64,000 nt of DNA from Membranipora membranacea. Taxonomy: Eukaryota; Bryozoa; Gymnolaemata; Cheilostomatida; Membraniporidae. Shown here in pieces: positions 1 to 10,930 of this stretch; the first letter of the stretch is position 1, and each line of letters starts with the position of its first letter. The stretch is from positions 10,540,001 through 10,604,000 of the forward strand of contig OU612072.1 in the NCBI GenBank assembly GCA_914767715.1, given 5' to 3'. The notes under the pieces were generated by a model, which saw nothing but the letters and a program-made list of their open reading frames with translations, did not search any database and had not been told where the DNA came from. A program made the translations under genes and the position numbers.

Positions 1-105
1 TCGGACACAAAACCTAAATCAAATCTCCGCTTTTGTCAAGAGGATGGGCAAATGCAACCTCCGGTTTTTTAGCCATGCTCACCCGCCGTGATGAACCCCG
101 GTGCA

Positions 106-112
106 TATAAAA
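106..112 (+). promoter_or_regulatory. LTR TATA box
   Basis: TATAAAA inside GTGCATATAAAAACC, conserved in the second LTR copy. It probably sets the start of the genomic transcript about 25-30 bases downstream, which would define the U3/R border near 135-140. Confidence 0.6.
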
Positions 113-370
113 ACCGGGGGAACATCAAGGCAGGGCAGTTCTTTTTGGAGAGCTCTCAGCAGCATGTCACTTTGCAATATTTTGGTATTACTATTGTTTT
201 GGAGCGTTTTACTATTATTTTGGAGCGTATTACTATTTTGGAGCGTACTACGACTTACTGTTTTGAAGTTGACCTATTCGGAGATTTTGCACAGGAAACT
301 TTGACGGTATGATAGAGCATGGTTTATTTTTTACAATGACTGTTTAAACTTATTTCCACCATTTAATCAA

Positions 371-376
371 AATAAA
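371..376 (+). promoter_or_regulatory. LTR poly(A) signal
   Basis: AATAAA about 265 bases downstream of the TATA box, present at the matching place in the 3' LTR as AATAAA near 12112. The R/U5 border would follow about 20 bases later. Confidence 0.5.
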
Positions 377-500
377 GTCTTATTTTAATGTCGAAAGGCA
401 TCTCAACTATGAGTCATTAGTAAATTGAACTAATATCTGCTTGTAACAAAATTCTAAAGAACAATGTTGTGGATAAATTTGATTAGGTAAACAAAACACT

Positions 501-554
501 TTTTGTATGGAGTTGCCTTCTTCCTCAACAGGAAGAAGTTAACTCCATACAAAA
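501..554. repeat. Long hairpin in U5
   Basis: Arms 501-525 and 530-554 are 25 bases each, pair at 23 positions and enclose a 4-base loop (CAAC). The same hairpin is in the 3' LTR (12242-12295) with one extra mismatch near the base of the stem. It lies in the part of the LTR that should be transcribed in the 5' leader of the genomic RNA. Confidence 0.8.
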
Positions 555-639
555 TAAACATGAGCAAAATGAATGAAATAGTGGTGTCTGTTCTGCTCGG
601 GTATTCGGCCCCAAGTGGGTCGAATCTGCGACAGAATTC

Positions 640-657
640 TGGTGCCCTGAGTGATTT
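640..657 (+). other. Primer-binding-like site
   Basis: TGGTGCCCTGAGTGATTT begins with the TGG expected opposite a tRNA CCA end, six bases after the LTR end. The matching tRNA was not identified. The six-base gap is longer than the 0-3 usual in this class, so the exact LTR end or PBS start may shift slightly. Confidence 0.5.
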
Positions 658-1804
658 GGACTTACGACCTTCGAGCTTTGAGACTGATTTGCGTTCATGT
701 GGCGTTATCGTCATTATATCCACTTTATTTAGCATCAATCTAGAGTAATATCCACGTGAGTACAGATAGTAGTATTATTATTGGTCTCAGTATTAATCCA
801 GTGAGACAATAGCTGTAGTTCGAATACTACAGTTAGATATCGTTTAAGTTGTCTCTATCCAAATTCTTATAATGATGAGTTGGGAGAATCACTTCCTCTC
901 CTCACGTTATACTGCTAGCGTGATGTTTATAATTCTTGACAGCCAGACGAGTAATTCATTTCCTGTGGCTGTAATTATAGAAATTATTTAGGAGTTAATA
1001 ATGCAGTAGCACACTCACATTTTGTATCAGCTAGGTATTTTATTTATAGGACATAAACATTGTTATTCAATTTTATAGACATAACTGTTACTGGATAGGA
1101 TTATTGTCCAAACTTACGACCATAGAGCAAACTTCCCGAGCCGACGACGTATTTCACTAAACAGTGAATTATCACCAAAGCAAACGTCAGTTGACAAAAA
1201 CCTCCTTTACCTTACAAATCACCGGGTTAAGCCTTAAAAAATTATTAGGAGCGAAAATTTAGTTTTAGGAAACGAAATTAACACCACAGACAACGGAAAT
1301 CATGGAAAAATTTGAATTGTTGGAACAGAAATTGTGAATTAAATGTTATCATGGAAAAATGCTTAGACAATTTATCATTTTAATAATTTAAATTCTGGAA
1401 ATTTATTATAGCGGACAAAATTATTATTATGAAGGAAAAAATTAGAGGAAAAAATTGGTGGACAAATTGGAGCAAAAATGATGGAAAATTGAAACCGGGG
1501 AGCTCCAGCGGCTACTAATCACTCCACTTGTATGGGATGGGCCCATAGGACTGTTATCAGGGGCGACAGATTAACCAATCTAAGATAAGCGTAAATAATA
1601 AGGGTTAAGATCATTCCTTCATTAGAGATTGCCTAATTCTAGTTTAATCTGACGACTAGTCTGACTCTGTACATTTGGGGGGATTGATTGTCCGTATGTT
1701 ATACAAACAGGATATAAAGGAGGAATAAAGAGGATATTTATGTTATTAAATTATTATAAACAAAAAATTCAAAATTTGGCCGAAAATCAAGCATTTCCGA
1801 TCCT
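658..1804 (+). other. Retroelement leader, no gene seen
   Basis: AT-rich stretch without a convincing open frame, between the primer-binding-like site and gag. Very A-rich from about 1230 to 1480. It would form the 5' untranslated leader of the genomic RNA. Confidence 0.5.
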
Positions 1805-2683
1805 TTGATTACCGGATTAAAACATGGAAAAGGCCAGAGCCATCATTGTACTCAGACGGGTCGCCAGCAGGCAGTGGAGAGAACCATGCCGTTTTTCTTG
1901 AGAGTCTGCTTGTTGGCGACAAATGCCTTCGGTGTGGGGACAACGGCGGATCTGGTCGTTTTCGAGACATTTAAGAGGGGCTGCCAACCGTTTATAAGGC
2001 GCCTACTTGTGAATTGTATAAGGATTGACGAGGCACTAACCATTGCACTCGAAGTTGAGAAAAGACCACCACCAACTCATAGAGTGGTGGAGAGGCAGCC
2101 TTTGGGGGATAATGCGGAAAGGGTGGTGATCGGACCGGTAGACATGGGCGATTGGCCACCACTGGACCGTGATCTCCAGGAGGCTGTCTCTGTTGATGAG
2201 GGCCTTAGGGATGACGTCACGGAAGACGACCAGTCTGCTCACCAGGCGTGGGATCCGTGATATCATCTCCAAGGACACACCCTACAGGGTGCCCTTGCCG
2301 CAGCCCGCGAGTGGGAACAATTCAATGGGATGCATGACAGTTGGGATGCAGAAAAAGTAACTGAGATCAAATCAGAAAAGGACCCAGATTTTGAAATTGC
2401 CCTACGTGAATTGTTAAAGTTAAATATAGAGCGAAAAGCCGAGGCAACTAGGGCTAACCAAAACTTTGGCCAGGTCATGAACATGAATCATCAAAGCAGG
2501 TGCTACAGGTGTAATGAACCCGACCACTTTGCCAGGGACTGTCCTTGGCCATCCCCATCTATGCAAAACAGATGGGGTAGGGGTAGGGGAAGTTACCGGG
2601 GTTACAGGCCCAGATTTCAACAACGCAACAGCTATTACCAAAGAAATTCTGGATTTGGCTATGCTAATCATCAACCGAGGTAA
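1805..2683 (+). pseudogene. gag: gag remnant with CCHC zinc knuckle
   Basis: Two open stretches lie in the same frame, 1805-2260 and 2330-2683, separated by a disrupted piece. The first contains a stretch like the capsid C-terminal end of Ty3/gypsy Gag (FKRGCQPFIRRLL... followed by IDEALTIALEVEK). A second similar piece, GALAAAREWEQF, lies near 2290-2325, with its upstream part (RGIRDIISKD) in another frame. The second ORF has one zinc knuckle CYRCNEPDHFARDC (CX2CX4HX4C, about 2500-2545) and then an arginine/glycine/tyrosine-rich tail, typical nucleocapsid. No clear start codon or N-terminal matrix/capsid part is seen, so the gene is truncated or decayed. Confidence 0.75.
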
Positions 2684-2902
2684 ATGTTCACTCATGCTTA
2701 CCAGCCTCAAATGTACCAGCCTCAGGTGTACCAGCCTCAAGCCACAGCACATCCCTTACAGAATCATGACAATGGATCAAACCAGGGGGAGATTAAAAAA
2801 TGGTATATGCAAGGGATGGGGGATGCAAATAGGAAACATTCTGAAATGGTCCGCAGAGTCAATGAGGTTTTAGACCAAGCGTCAGGGGGGAACAAAACCT
2901 GA
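2684..2902 (+). CDS. Short Gln/Pro-repeat ORF between gag and env
   Basis: 72-codon frame with a YQPQ motif three times in the first 20 residues, followed by a charged, possibly helical part. It is in the +2 frame relative to the nucleocapsid tail, whose stop lies at its start. It may be a frameshifted Gag extension or a relic. No domain recognised. Confidence 0.3.
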   Translation: MFTHAYQPQMYQPQVYQPQATAHPLQNHDNGSNQGEIKKWYMQGMGDANRKHSEMVRRVNEVLDQASGGNKT

Positions 2903-2921
2903 ACCTCAAAATCCAGGGGAG

Positions 2922-4906
2922 GTGTTTGGGGACGATGAAGCCTATTGGTTTTTCATGGGCACTCAAAATGGAGATGCAAATGGCCCTGGACCACAGAGTC
3001 AACCGCATCATGGTGGAAAATCCCACAATGACACAAATGACACAAACGTCACCAGAACAACATCTATAACCATCCCCGCAGGAAAATCCAGCCTACTTGG
3101 CATGCTCATGAAAACTCTTGTGATAGGATTTATACTGCTTGCTTTACTTCCCTTTACAACTGGCCGGGATGTAAATAATTACTCGCCAAAACATCCCGTA
3201 ATCTGCGATTCTATAATGGAATTCCAGAATAGCGGACACCTTTTGACCTGGCCACAAAAGTATCAGTGCAAAACTCCAGATAAAGAGTCAACGACTAAAC
3301 CCCAAAATATGTCACTAAGACTACACAAAAACAATGTCCTGGAATGGAAGACACCTGCGATCCACTGTCAGAAAATCCAAAATCGAGCCTCCACCCTAGT
3401 GAGTTTTTTCACAGATTCAAAAATTGTAAACAAGTCTTCTGGCATCATACCTGTCACAAGTGAAGAATGTCGTGAAATGTCCCGCCGCCATACATGCTCA
3501 GCCGGCCAACTCACAGGATCCCGTGGCATTTACACTACAAAAAAAAAATTATAATATGAATACAAATACTGCTGCTCTTACGAACATTTTGCGGTAGAAA
3601 ATTGCGTGTTGACTGAATCTAACGTTTTTAAAAGACAAGGCAAACCTATGGAGAGTAGTTTGGGTGATTTGTCTGGTTGCTCTTACCAGGATGGTTATTG
3701 TCGGCTCGGGGATGGCTCAATGGTTATATGGGAGACAACTCGCAACGCCAGCTGCCAACTCATGCCCTGGGTAGTTTTACATGGTAAATTTCATGATGGT
3801 TATTTTGTATCAAATAACCAAGATGTAGCACTCACATTCACCGATAAAAATGTTCTTGAGTTGAAAACTTGCAACGGATCAGATGCCCTAATGAGTGATC
3901 AAGGAATCGCAGTTGAATTTTTGGATCCTGTTTCAAGGCAAACTATCATTGAATACGTTTCCAACCACACCAATTCATTGAGAGTCATGTCAAAAGTTAA
4001 TCTAACGTCCAGCCCACAAATGGCTTTGATAAATGGTATGTTTCAGGCCGCTGCAGTCGAAAGAGAGCAACAAATACGCGCTGCTTTTTGGCAACAATAT
4101 ATGTATACTTGCAAAGCACTATCAGAATACCTTGAGATTCTGAAGGGGCTGATATTGGCTCACTCAACCGCGACAATTCGATATTTACTTCAAAATTCCA
4201 ACATTTATGCTAAAGCTGGCCTTAATATATTGGAAATTTATAGCTGCACGCAATTACTCCCTGAAAGTTATGAATTATTACCGATGAGTGAAACATGTAC
4301 TGAACACATTCCAATTTCTTTTGATTATGCTAATAGAAGTTTTTCCGCTTACCTAGACTCTACCACCAACATTATTCGCCCCCAATCACCGGATGCATCA
4401 TGTCTGTCAAAAAGAAACATACCTTTGAGATTAGACGGTGAAATCAAAGTTTACGATTCAAAAACTGGATTACTATCTGAACCAGGTCATGTTGAAACTC
4501 TACAATTCAGTACCATACACCTAAATTCCTCAGCCTTACATGTTGACCCTGTAATTTATAGAGCGGCAACCCTCATCAACTGGGAGGATTTGGAAAACCA
4601 TCACTCACTCAATGACATATTTGCATCCGTATCACAACAAAGGAGGGTTTGAGTGAGATGGGTATGTTTTGGTCGGGCGAGCCAGGAATTGCAGCGCGAG
4701 AAAATGTTGAAAAACTATTCGAGAAATACTGGTTTTTTTTTCTGACTATTGGAGGCCACTTAGGGAGTCCCTGGGAGATTTGGGTATTTCTTTGCTGCCT
4801 ATTGATCACCATTCATGCTATCACTTCAATAGTCAAGACACTATTCAAATGCAAAAAATTTGGATTAAAAGCTACTGCCAATGCATGGAAAACTGGGCTG
4901 ATCTAG
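2922..4906 (+). pseudogene. env: Envelope-like glycoprotein gene, interrupted
   Basis: Three open stretches form one membrane glycoprotein. ORF 2922-3554 has an Asn/Thr-rich start and a hydrophobic leader (about residues 60-78, core VIGFILLALL). ORF 3606-4652 is in the same frame and is separated only by one TAA at 3552-3554, just after a run of ten A. The third (4649-4906) is in another frame and holds the C-terminal anchor (core WVFLCCLLITIHAI) and a short lysine-rich tail. The ectodomain is cysteine-rich with several N-glycosylation sites (RNAS, NHTN, VNLT, NRSF). A block with GYCRLGDGS, VIWETTRNASC resembles glycoproteins of chuvirus-like type found in some BEL and gypsy elements; that link is an impression, not a search result. 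It lies between gag and pol, an unusual place, and is non-functional as it stands. Confidence 0.7.
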
Positions 4907-4971
4907 GCCTCAACCCATCTCATCGCCATAGTGAAACCACAGCAACCTGCTGCTACCATGGTCTCAGCATG

Positions 4972-5196
4972 CCAACAAGAAATAAGACAACTAACAGAAT
5001 ATGGTAATAAAAGTGTAAAGCTGGGCTGTTAGAAAAAAAAAAGCTAAAGTCCAAAGGTCATCATTATTGCACATGCGTACTCATGAGTATCTGTATAATT
5101 GAAACACTGACCAAGAGTTAGGAGCACACAAGTGCTCACAAAATCAGCTTTTTTCAGTTCACAAGCAATTCTGTTAGTTGTCTTATTTCTTGTTGG
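4972..5196. mobile_element. 225-bp foldback/MITE-like insertion
   Basis: Perfect 29-bp inverted repeats at 4972-5000 and 5168-5196, starting CCAACAAGAAATAAG. The interior has no coding capacity. It sits in the gap between env and the protease fragment. Identical arms suggest it is younger than the host element. No clear target duplication was found, so the transposon class is open. Confidence 0.6.
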
Positions 5197-5267
5197 AGAT
5201 GCACAACTACAATTTAGAATGCACATTTGAGCAGAACAAGGGGTTTTGAATTACAAGTAAGGAGTTT

Positions 5268-5507
5268 ATGTATGTACTTACATTTTTCTGTGCTCCATTG
5301 GCTGCCAAAAGGAGATCAGAAGTGTATTATCCCTTTAAGGGCAGCAACGGGGAGGAAATTTTGCTGGGAACGGATTTCATGATTAAAAATGGGCCAGCAC
5401 TAGTAGATCTTAAATTAAGACTACTCCACTGCAATCTGGTCACACTCAATGACTATGCCATATTTCGAAACAAACCTTTCTTCCTCCTCTTAGTTCAACA
5501 AGATTAA
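5268..5507 (+). pseudogene. Retropepsin fragment (C-terminal part)
   Basis: Contains LLGTDFMIKNGPALVDL, which matches the ILGxDF-type C-terminal half of retroelement aspartic proteases. The N-terminal half with the catalytic D(S/T)G is not seen; the sequence upstream is the 225-bp inverted-repeat insertion and then env. The frame ends at 5507 and the RT frame starts at 5525 in another phase. Confidence 0.55.
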
Positions 5508-5524
5508 TCGTATCAATTCCCACA

Positions 5525-7099
5525 TTGACAGCGGGAGGTACTTACGAATTTGACCCAGCCCCGATGGCCTTAGGTGATGTAATCCTTCACCCATCTAATG
5601 ACACTGTGCGTAAAGGTAAAATACGTCTAATAGCCCTCAATACTAGCATTACTCCTTTCTGCTTAGAGGAAGATGAATATGTAGGTAAATTAGACATAAT
5701 TGAGGAAGAGACTCATCTTGTTCCCATTGCATCTGATCAACCTGAACAATGCAAATCTCAGGAAGATCAAAAGGAAAAACCACCATTTGACAAAGTCGAT
5801 TTGGCCAATACAAATCTTAATAAACAACAAACAAACGAATTAGAGGTTATAATCAATGAATTTCCTGATATCTTCTCAGAGGTCATAGGGGATTTAGGTA
5901 ACACTTCAGCCGTGGAACATGTAATAACCACCAAGCCAGGGGCAAAAGTCTATAGATCAAAACCCTATCCCATCAAAAACCACTTAAAACCTGAATTACT
6001 GCGCCAAATTCGCGAGCTTAAAATAGCAGGTCTTATTTCACGAAGTTCAGCACACTCTTTTGTCAGTGCTGTACTAATGGTACCAAAAAAGGATAAAACC
6101 TGGAGATTATGCGTAGATTTTCGAAAACTAAATGAACAAACAGAAATTTCACGTCAATTGTTTCCCAAATTAGAAGATGTAGTTTCTATATTGGCGGGCA
6201 AAAAATATCTGACATCACAGGACTTAGCTAGCAGTAACTGGCAAATAAAAATGGCGGAAAATTCAACCGATCTAACCACATTTGTGTTACCTACCCACCC
6301 AATAACATATTGGAAATGGAATGTTCTTCCTTTTGGTCTTTCCTCAGCTCCAGCGACATTTCAAAGATTGATGAATACCATATTTGGCGATCTAATTGAG
6401 AAAGAACAAGTGCAAGTCTATGTTGACGATATATTGATTTGTAGCAGGGATTGGGAGGAACATTTGGGGATAATTGAGGAGGTATTTACACGATTGAGGA
6501 CTTGTGACTTGAAATTGAAAATCTCCAAAGCGGAGTTCTGTAAAACAAATCTGACCTATTTGGGCCACACTATTTCAGAAAATGGGATCACACCATGTGA
6601 AAGTTATGTCAAGAAGCTGAGGAATTACCCAAGTCCAAAATCATTGAAGGAAACCCAGCGACCCATGGGACTTTTGAATTACTGCCATAGGCATTGTGCA
6701 GGCTTTGCTCATATAGCTAACCACCGACGCCTGTAAAACAGGGATAGCAGCTGCTTTATCTCAAATACAAGACGGCATAGAAAACCTATTGCTTTTTACA
6801 GCCGCGCATTGTCTGATAGTGAGCAGAACTTACACTCAAATGAACAAGAATTACTTGCCATAATTTCAGTCATCAATCATTTTCGACAGTTTCTAATAGC
6901 TCATAAATTTAAATTGTTCACTGATAACACAGGTTGCCTAGAGATATTGAAAAAACCTGATTTATCAGGCGAATTAAGGCGTTGCGCACTTATGGTTGGT
7001 GATATGGAATTCACGCTACATCATAGACCAGGCAAAAACAATCATGTCGACGGCCTATCCAGAGTACAGCAAGTAAACATAATTCGAAAAATATTGTGA
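5525..7099 (+). pseudogene. pol: pol: reverse transcriptase and RNase H, with internal deletion
   Basis: ORF 5525-6736 carries the RT motifs in order: RLCVDFRKLNEQT, LTSQDL (first catalytic Asp), LPFGLSSAPATFQRLMN, and VYVDDIL with the two catalytic Asp, then the gypsy-type LGHTISENGI. After HIA (about 6720) the frame jumps straight to TTDACKTGIAAALSQ, the start of RNase H, so about 60 codons of the connection usually seen there are missing. A further frame change near 6800 leads into 6809-7099, which has the RNase H pieces HSNEQELLAI, LFTDNTGCLEIL and HHRPGKNNHVDGLSR. The active-site residues of RT are intact, but the deletion and frameshifts make it a pseudogene. Confidence 0.9.
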
Positions 7100-7147
7100 C
7101 CGGATGATGTTAAACTAGCTCAGCGAGAGGATAGGGAAATTTGGATA

Positions 7148-8712
7148 TTGCTACGTTTTTTAAAATATGGGGATTTTCTGAACGGCATGTCTCAACAAGA
7201 CAAAGACAAGTGTATCAAAGAAAGTGAACAATATGAGGTGATTTCAGATGTATTATTTAGGAAAAGGCCCAAGGGCGCACCTACTGTAGTCATTCCGGAA
7301 GCTCTTAGGCATTACATGATGCATAACTTTCATACCTCGAATGATGGGATGCATATTGGCGGCAATAAAGTGGCCCAAAATCTTCTTACCGTGTGCTGGT
7401 GGCCCAACCTGCGGCAAAATGTCACTGAATATGTTGCTGGGTGCGATAGCTGTGTCCGAGTAAAAGAACCGTATCGACGCATAAGGGTCCCAATGAAGAC
7501 TCAAATTCCAGCACATCCGATGGAGACTGTGAGCTCTGACCTCACAGGTAAGCTACCAAAATCTGCAAAATGAAATTCATATGTCATCGGTTTTGGGGAC
7601 AATTTTACTAGATTTTGCGTTTTAGTAGCGATACCAGATCAAACTGCGGAAACAGTAGCGAGGGTATTTTTAGAAAGATGGGTGTGTTATTTTGGGGTAG
7701 TAGATGTTTTTTAAGCGATCAGGGGGCCAATTATATGTCTGATTTGTTTAAACAGGTTAACAAATTACTAGGAATAAATCAAAAATGTACTAGTCCCTAT
7801 CATCCGGCCACAAACGGGGGTCAAGAGAGAACATGGCAGGTCATGAAACAACTTATGTCTACTATCGTTAGTGAAGATCAGAGGGATTTGGATGAATTGG
7901 TACCTTTTGTGATGCTCTGCCTGAACCAAAGTTGGCATGCTGCCATGAATTCCTCTCCAGCACAACTCTTCCTGGGCAGGGAAATCATGACCGCAACTAA
8001 GTTACTCCTGCCAAAGGCCCCACTTGAGCCAATGCCAGCAGGAAAATACCCAGCAAAATTGCAGGAAATAATGCGGAAGGTCTGGGCTATTGCTCGTCAA
8101 AACATGGCTGCATCAGCACAGGCGAACAAACTGTATTATGATAAGAAGGTAGTGCCTGCAAATATTGACATTGGGGATAGAGTTTTCAAAAGGGAATTAG
8201 CGGGTAAAGTCGGGTTAGCAAGAAAACTCCAAAAGCGGTTTTCTGGACCTTGGGTGGTTGTCAAAATAAGTGCATGTAACGCTTGGATTAGAAAAGTGTC
8301 TTGCCCATTTGATGAGCCTAAAGTGGTCCATTTGAATATGCTGAAAAAGTACACAGGACCAACTATTCCTCCTCAACTTGAGGAGGGAGATTCTGACCTC
8401 AGTGCTGATGAGGGACATGAAGCCAATACCCTTTCGGACTCACTAGTTCATCAAACCGCTGATAACAGTGATATTCATGTTGAACCATGGACTATGCCAG
8501 GAGAGGGACAACTCCAAAATGAACCAGAAATTATACCAAGGGAGGGCCAAAATCAGATTGATCCAGAAGTTCCGGCTGGGGAGGGTCAGACTGAACAGGG
8601 AACTTGGCAAGGGGACCATATGGACACCAGCAGATCATGTGGTCGTTACAACTTAAGGGGCCGCCCTGAAAAAAGGGTCGACCCAGCGTACATTTATGAT
8701 CCAGTTGAATAG
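7148..8712 (+). pseudogene. pol: integrase, interrupted
   Basis: 7148-7573 carries the zinc-binding HHCC domain (MHNFHTSNDGMHIGG ... GCDSC) and the start of the core (SSDLTG, first catalytic Asp), ending at a TGA at 7571-7573. Reading continues in that frame to about 7700 and then shifts at a T-run (near 7708) into ORF 7615-8712. That ORF has the second catalytic Asp (LSDQGANY), the Glu (HPATNGGQER) and a GPY/F-like module (KRFSGPWVVV). A 100-residue acidic tail with repeated GEGQ motifs follows, ending RYNLRGRPEKR, a basic end common in gypsy integrases. One nonsense codon and one frameshift disable it. Confidence 0.88.
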
Positions 8713-8800
8713 TCAAAGTTATAGATAGGAAATGAAGCGGAAAACTAGGAACATTTAAGCATCAGAATACAAACTAACTCTATTACCATACTCGTTTCAT

Positions 8801-8806
8801 TTTATT
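8801..8806 (-). promoter_or_regulatory. Poly(A) signal of the antisense gene
   Basis: AATAAA on the minus strand (TTTATT on +) four bases after the TGA of the minus-strand membrane gene and about 90 bases from the integrase stop. It supports a real 3' end converging on pol. Confidence 0.5.
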
Positions 8807-8810
8807 TGTT

Positions 8811-10800
8811 TCATATGATAATTTCATCATAATTATTGAGCTCAAGGCCCACCTGGCAGGGAGGCTGAGAGACGCCCTTCCGCCTTCGTCTTTTCATCAA
8901 GCGGAGGAGGCAAATCAACACCCCAACCAGGAGGGCCAGACCGAGGAACACCATTATGTATACATAGACAGGGAGTCCTGTGCCTGTATACAGATTGTTA
9001 GTGGAGACATTTGATGAGTTAGGAACATTGAGTATTTATAAGGCATAGGACTATTCATGCATAACCAAGTGTAACGTTTTATTATCCTAGGTTGAGGGAA
9101 CTACAGGGGACATGTTTATTAGGTAGTATTCTTTTAAATGGTTTTGGTTAAGGGGTATTATAATGGTGTATTATGTTTAATCAGTCATCACATTCCAATG
9201 GACCATGCAGTAAACTGGTAAGTAATGTGCAAAACATACCTTCTTCGACAGCTTCTGTTAACGAGCGGGTTGTACTATTGATGATGTCCATAGCTGGGCT
9301 AGATGTCATCGAAACTGAATTCGGCCCTGTCACTACAACATAAAGCAACTATAATTTAGAACTAACCCATCCGCCACCTTATGAGTACTAAAATCTTTCG
9401 ATAGATGGCCCATGCACACTCATGTTCTACTGATAATCTTGGACATGACCATGTGATACCTTTTGTCTGTGCAGTGGTTGATTGCGTTGTGTCTAAACAG
9501 ACCGTGATTCCGTTCCCAAATTTAACATGGCTGGAACATCCTGTTGAATGAAAAATATTGGAAATTAGATGATTAAAATTTGAATAACCAATTAGTCTCA
9601 GTTTTGGGAGGGATGAGGTAATGATATTGGAGATGGTTTATTTAATGATATAAAAAACCTCGGTGGATATTTTCGAATTTCTGGGAGGACAGGGAAGCCA
9701 TTGGTGAAATGACTCTTGAATAATCTGGGGGAGGCGGGTTGAAATCTTGGATAAACCAACGGGGTATTTGGTAATGGACTGTGAAACTGTCATATGTTTT
9801 TTAAAGTGGCCTAGAGGGTGTCCCACTACTCCCCGATTGTCACATGCAAGAATAATCTTTGATGTTGGGTTTGGGCCTAAGTCATTTGGCGACTATGATT
9901 CCGTCGTAGTGCATCTTTTGTGAGCCTTCCCATAATCACAAGAGGGGAATAACACATTTCGATGGGTTGAACCTTCACTGATGGGCACTATTGCAATCTT
10001 CATAAATTGACTTCAGAGGCTATCCCTAGAACTTTGTTGGTATGTCCAGCTATCTTGGATCAACGGATTTTAGGAGCTCAGCTGCCTGAACTTCCCAGGA
10101 CTCCCGGAATTTAACTTTATGCCTTTGGCACTGCAAACTAAAGGAAAGTTCAGCTGTCTCTTTGTTGGGAAGTACTGTAGTAAATTCATCATCTCCATAC
10201 TGAACAGTGTATCATTAAATTAAGGACCTCAATCCCAATCCACAACAATACTCTACTGGGCCTCATTCAAATCAATGAATTCAGTTGTACTATTATAATC
10301 ATGCTAGGAGTTATTCTAGAAATTTCATCTGATTAAAAACTGTTCAACAGGGTGTTTATAGCGGTGTCCATGTACTATTGGGTATGACAAACTCACCTGT
10401 GGCGGTTGGGTTCTCCATCAATGTATACTAGGTTTAAAATGGCTATTGAGTTATAATAATGCTTCAGTCTCAGTGTCTATTCTCATGTGTGTGAAGGAAA
10501 ATAATTGAGTCGCCATAACAATATTAATTGTTGTCAGCAAACAGGAGGGCACAACCCTGAGTCAGGTGCTAAGACTTGTCCATTGTGAGCAATATTCTGG
10601 ATTCACTTAGGATAGTGTATGGCAAGTGGGAAATGACAAGTCATCCTTTCTTTAGTCTCACTCACTTTAGGCTCACTCGCTGGATAACCATTCCATGCTA
10701 TTTTTTGTTGATTCTCGTGGAATGCTTGGCATTCCGGAGCAACCGTTATATTTTCAGCAATGCAGTGGGGCAGATTAGTAGAGTAACAATAGAGGAGATG
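8811..10800 (-). CDS. Spliced single-pass membrane protein inside the retroelement, antisense to pol
   Basis: Seven minus-strand exons join in phase: 10800-10666 (left end uncertain), 10476-10397, 10199-10092, 10010-9973, 9540-9460, 9332-9240 and 8983-8811. Most have clean GT-AG borders (gtgagt, gtgagt, gtatca, gtatgt donors); two donors are weak (gttcag, gttcaa). The upstream exons have spaced cysteines and an N-glycosylation site (NITV), plausibly an Ig- or FN3-like ectodomain. Next comes a Ser/Thr-rich stalk (NSTTRS). The last exon has a membrane segment (core VYIMVFLGLALLVGVLI), a KRRRR stop-transfer and a tail of about 25 residues. At least 235 residues are covered. A TGA at 10801-10803 interrupts the first exon's frame, beyond which similar Cys-rich coding continues, so the gene may be broken or the first exon may start differently. 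No signal peptide found. Function unknown. Confidence 0.6.
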
Positions 10801-10930
10801 TCAGTGATTAGGACATACTATGGCGTCCCAGGGTGAATTATGGCAGCTTAGCTACCCAAGTGGATCAGGAGGCGGAGATCAGAGGAGTGGCAGAGGAAGT
10901 GAGACCTCAACTCGGACAGCGGGGATCAGG

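Larger units (their letters stand above)
1..633 (+). repeat. 5' LTR, partial (left end outside window)
   Basis: Aligns base by base with 11743-12374. It ends in GACA at 630-633, six bases before a primer-binding-like site. It contains a TATA box (106-112), a poly(A) signal (371-376) and a three-fold repeat of a TTTTGGAGCGT-type motif at about 193-250. By comparison with the other copy, roughly 400 bp of U3, including the 87-bp repeats, should lie left of the window. The approximately 3-4% divergence from the 3' LTR points to an insertion that is not recent. Confidence 0.88.

Noticed and set aside
454-748. ORFs on both strands over the U5 hairpin
   Set aside because: They arise from the palindrome reading alike on both strands and cross the LTR end; no protein features.
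2036-2752. Minus-strand ORFs across gag
   Set aside because: Shadows of the gag frames; no domain and no retroelement protein expected there.
9638-9960. Long open frames on both strands in the intron of the antisense gene
   Set aside because: Both strands are open at once, a TAG interrupts the minus one, and neither shows a motif; possibly a relic but unsupported.
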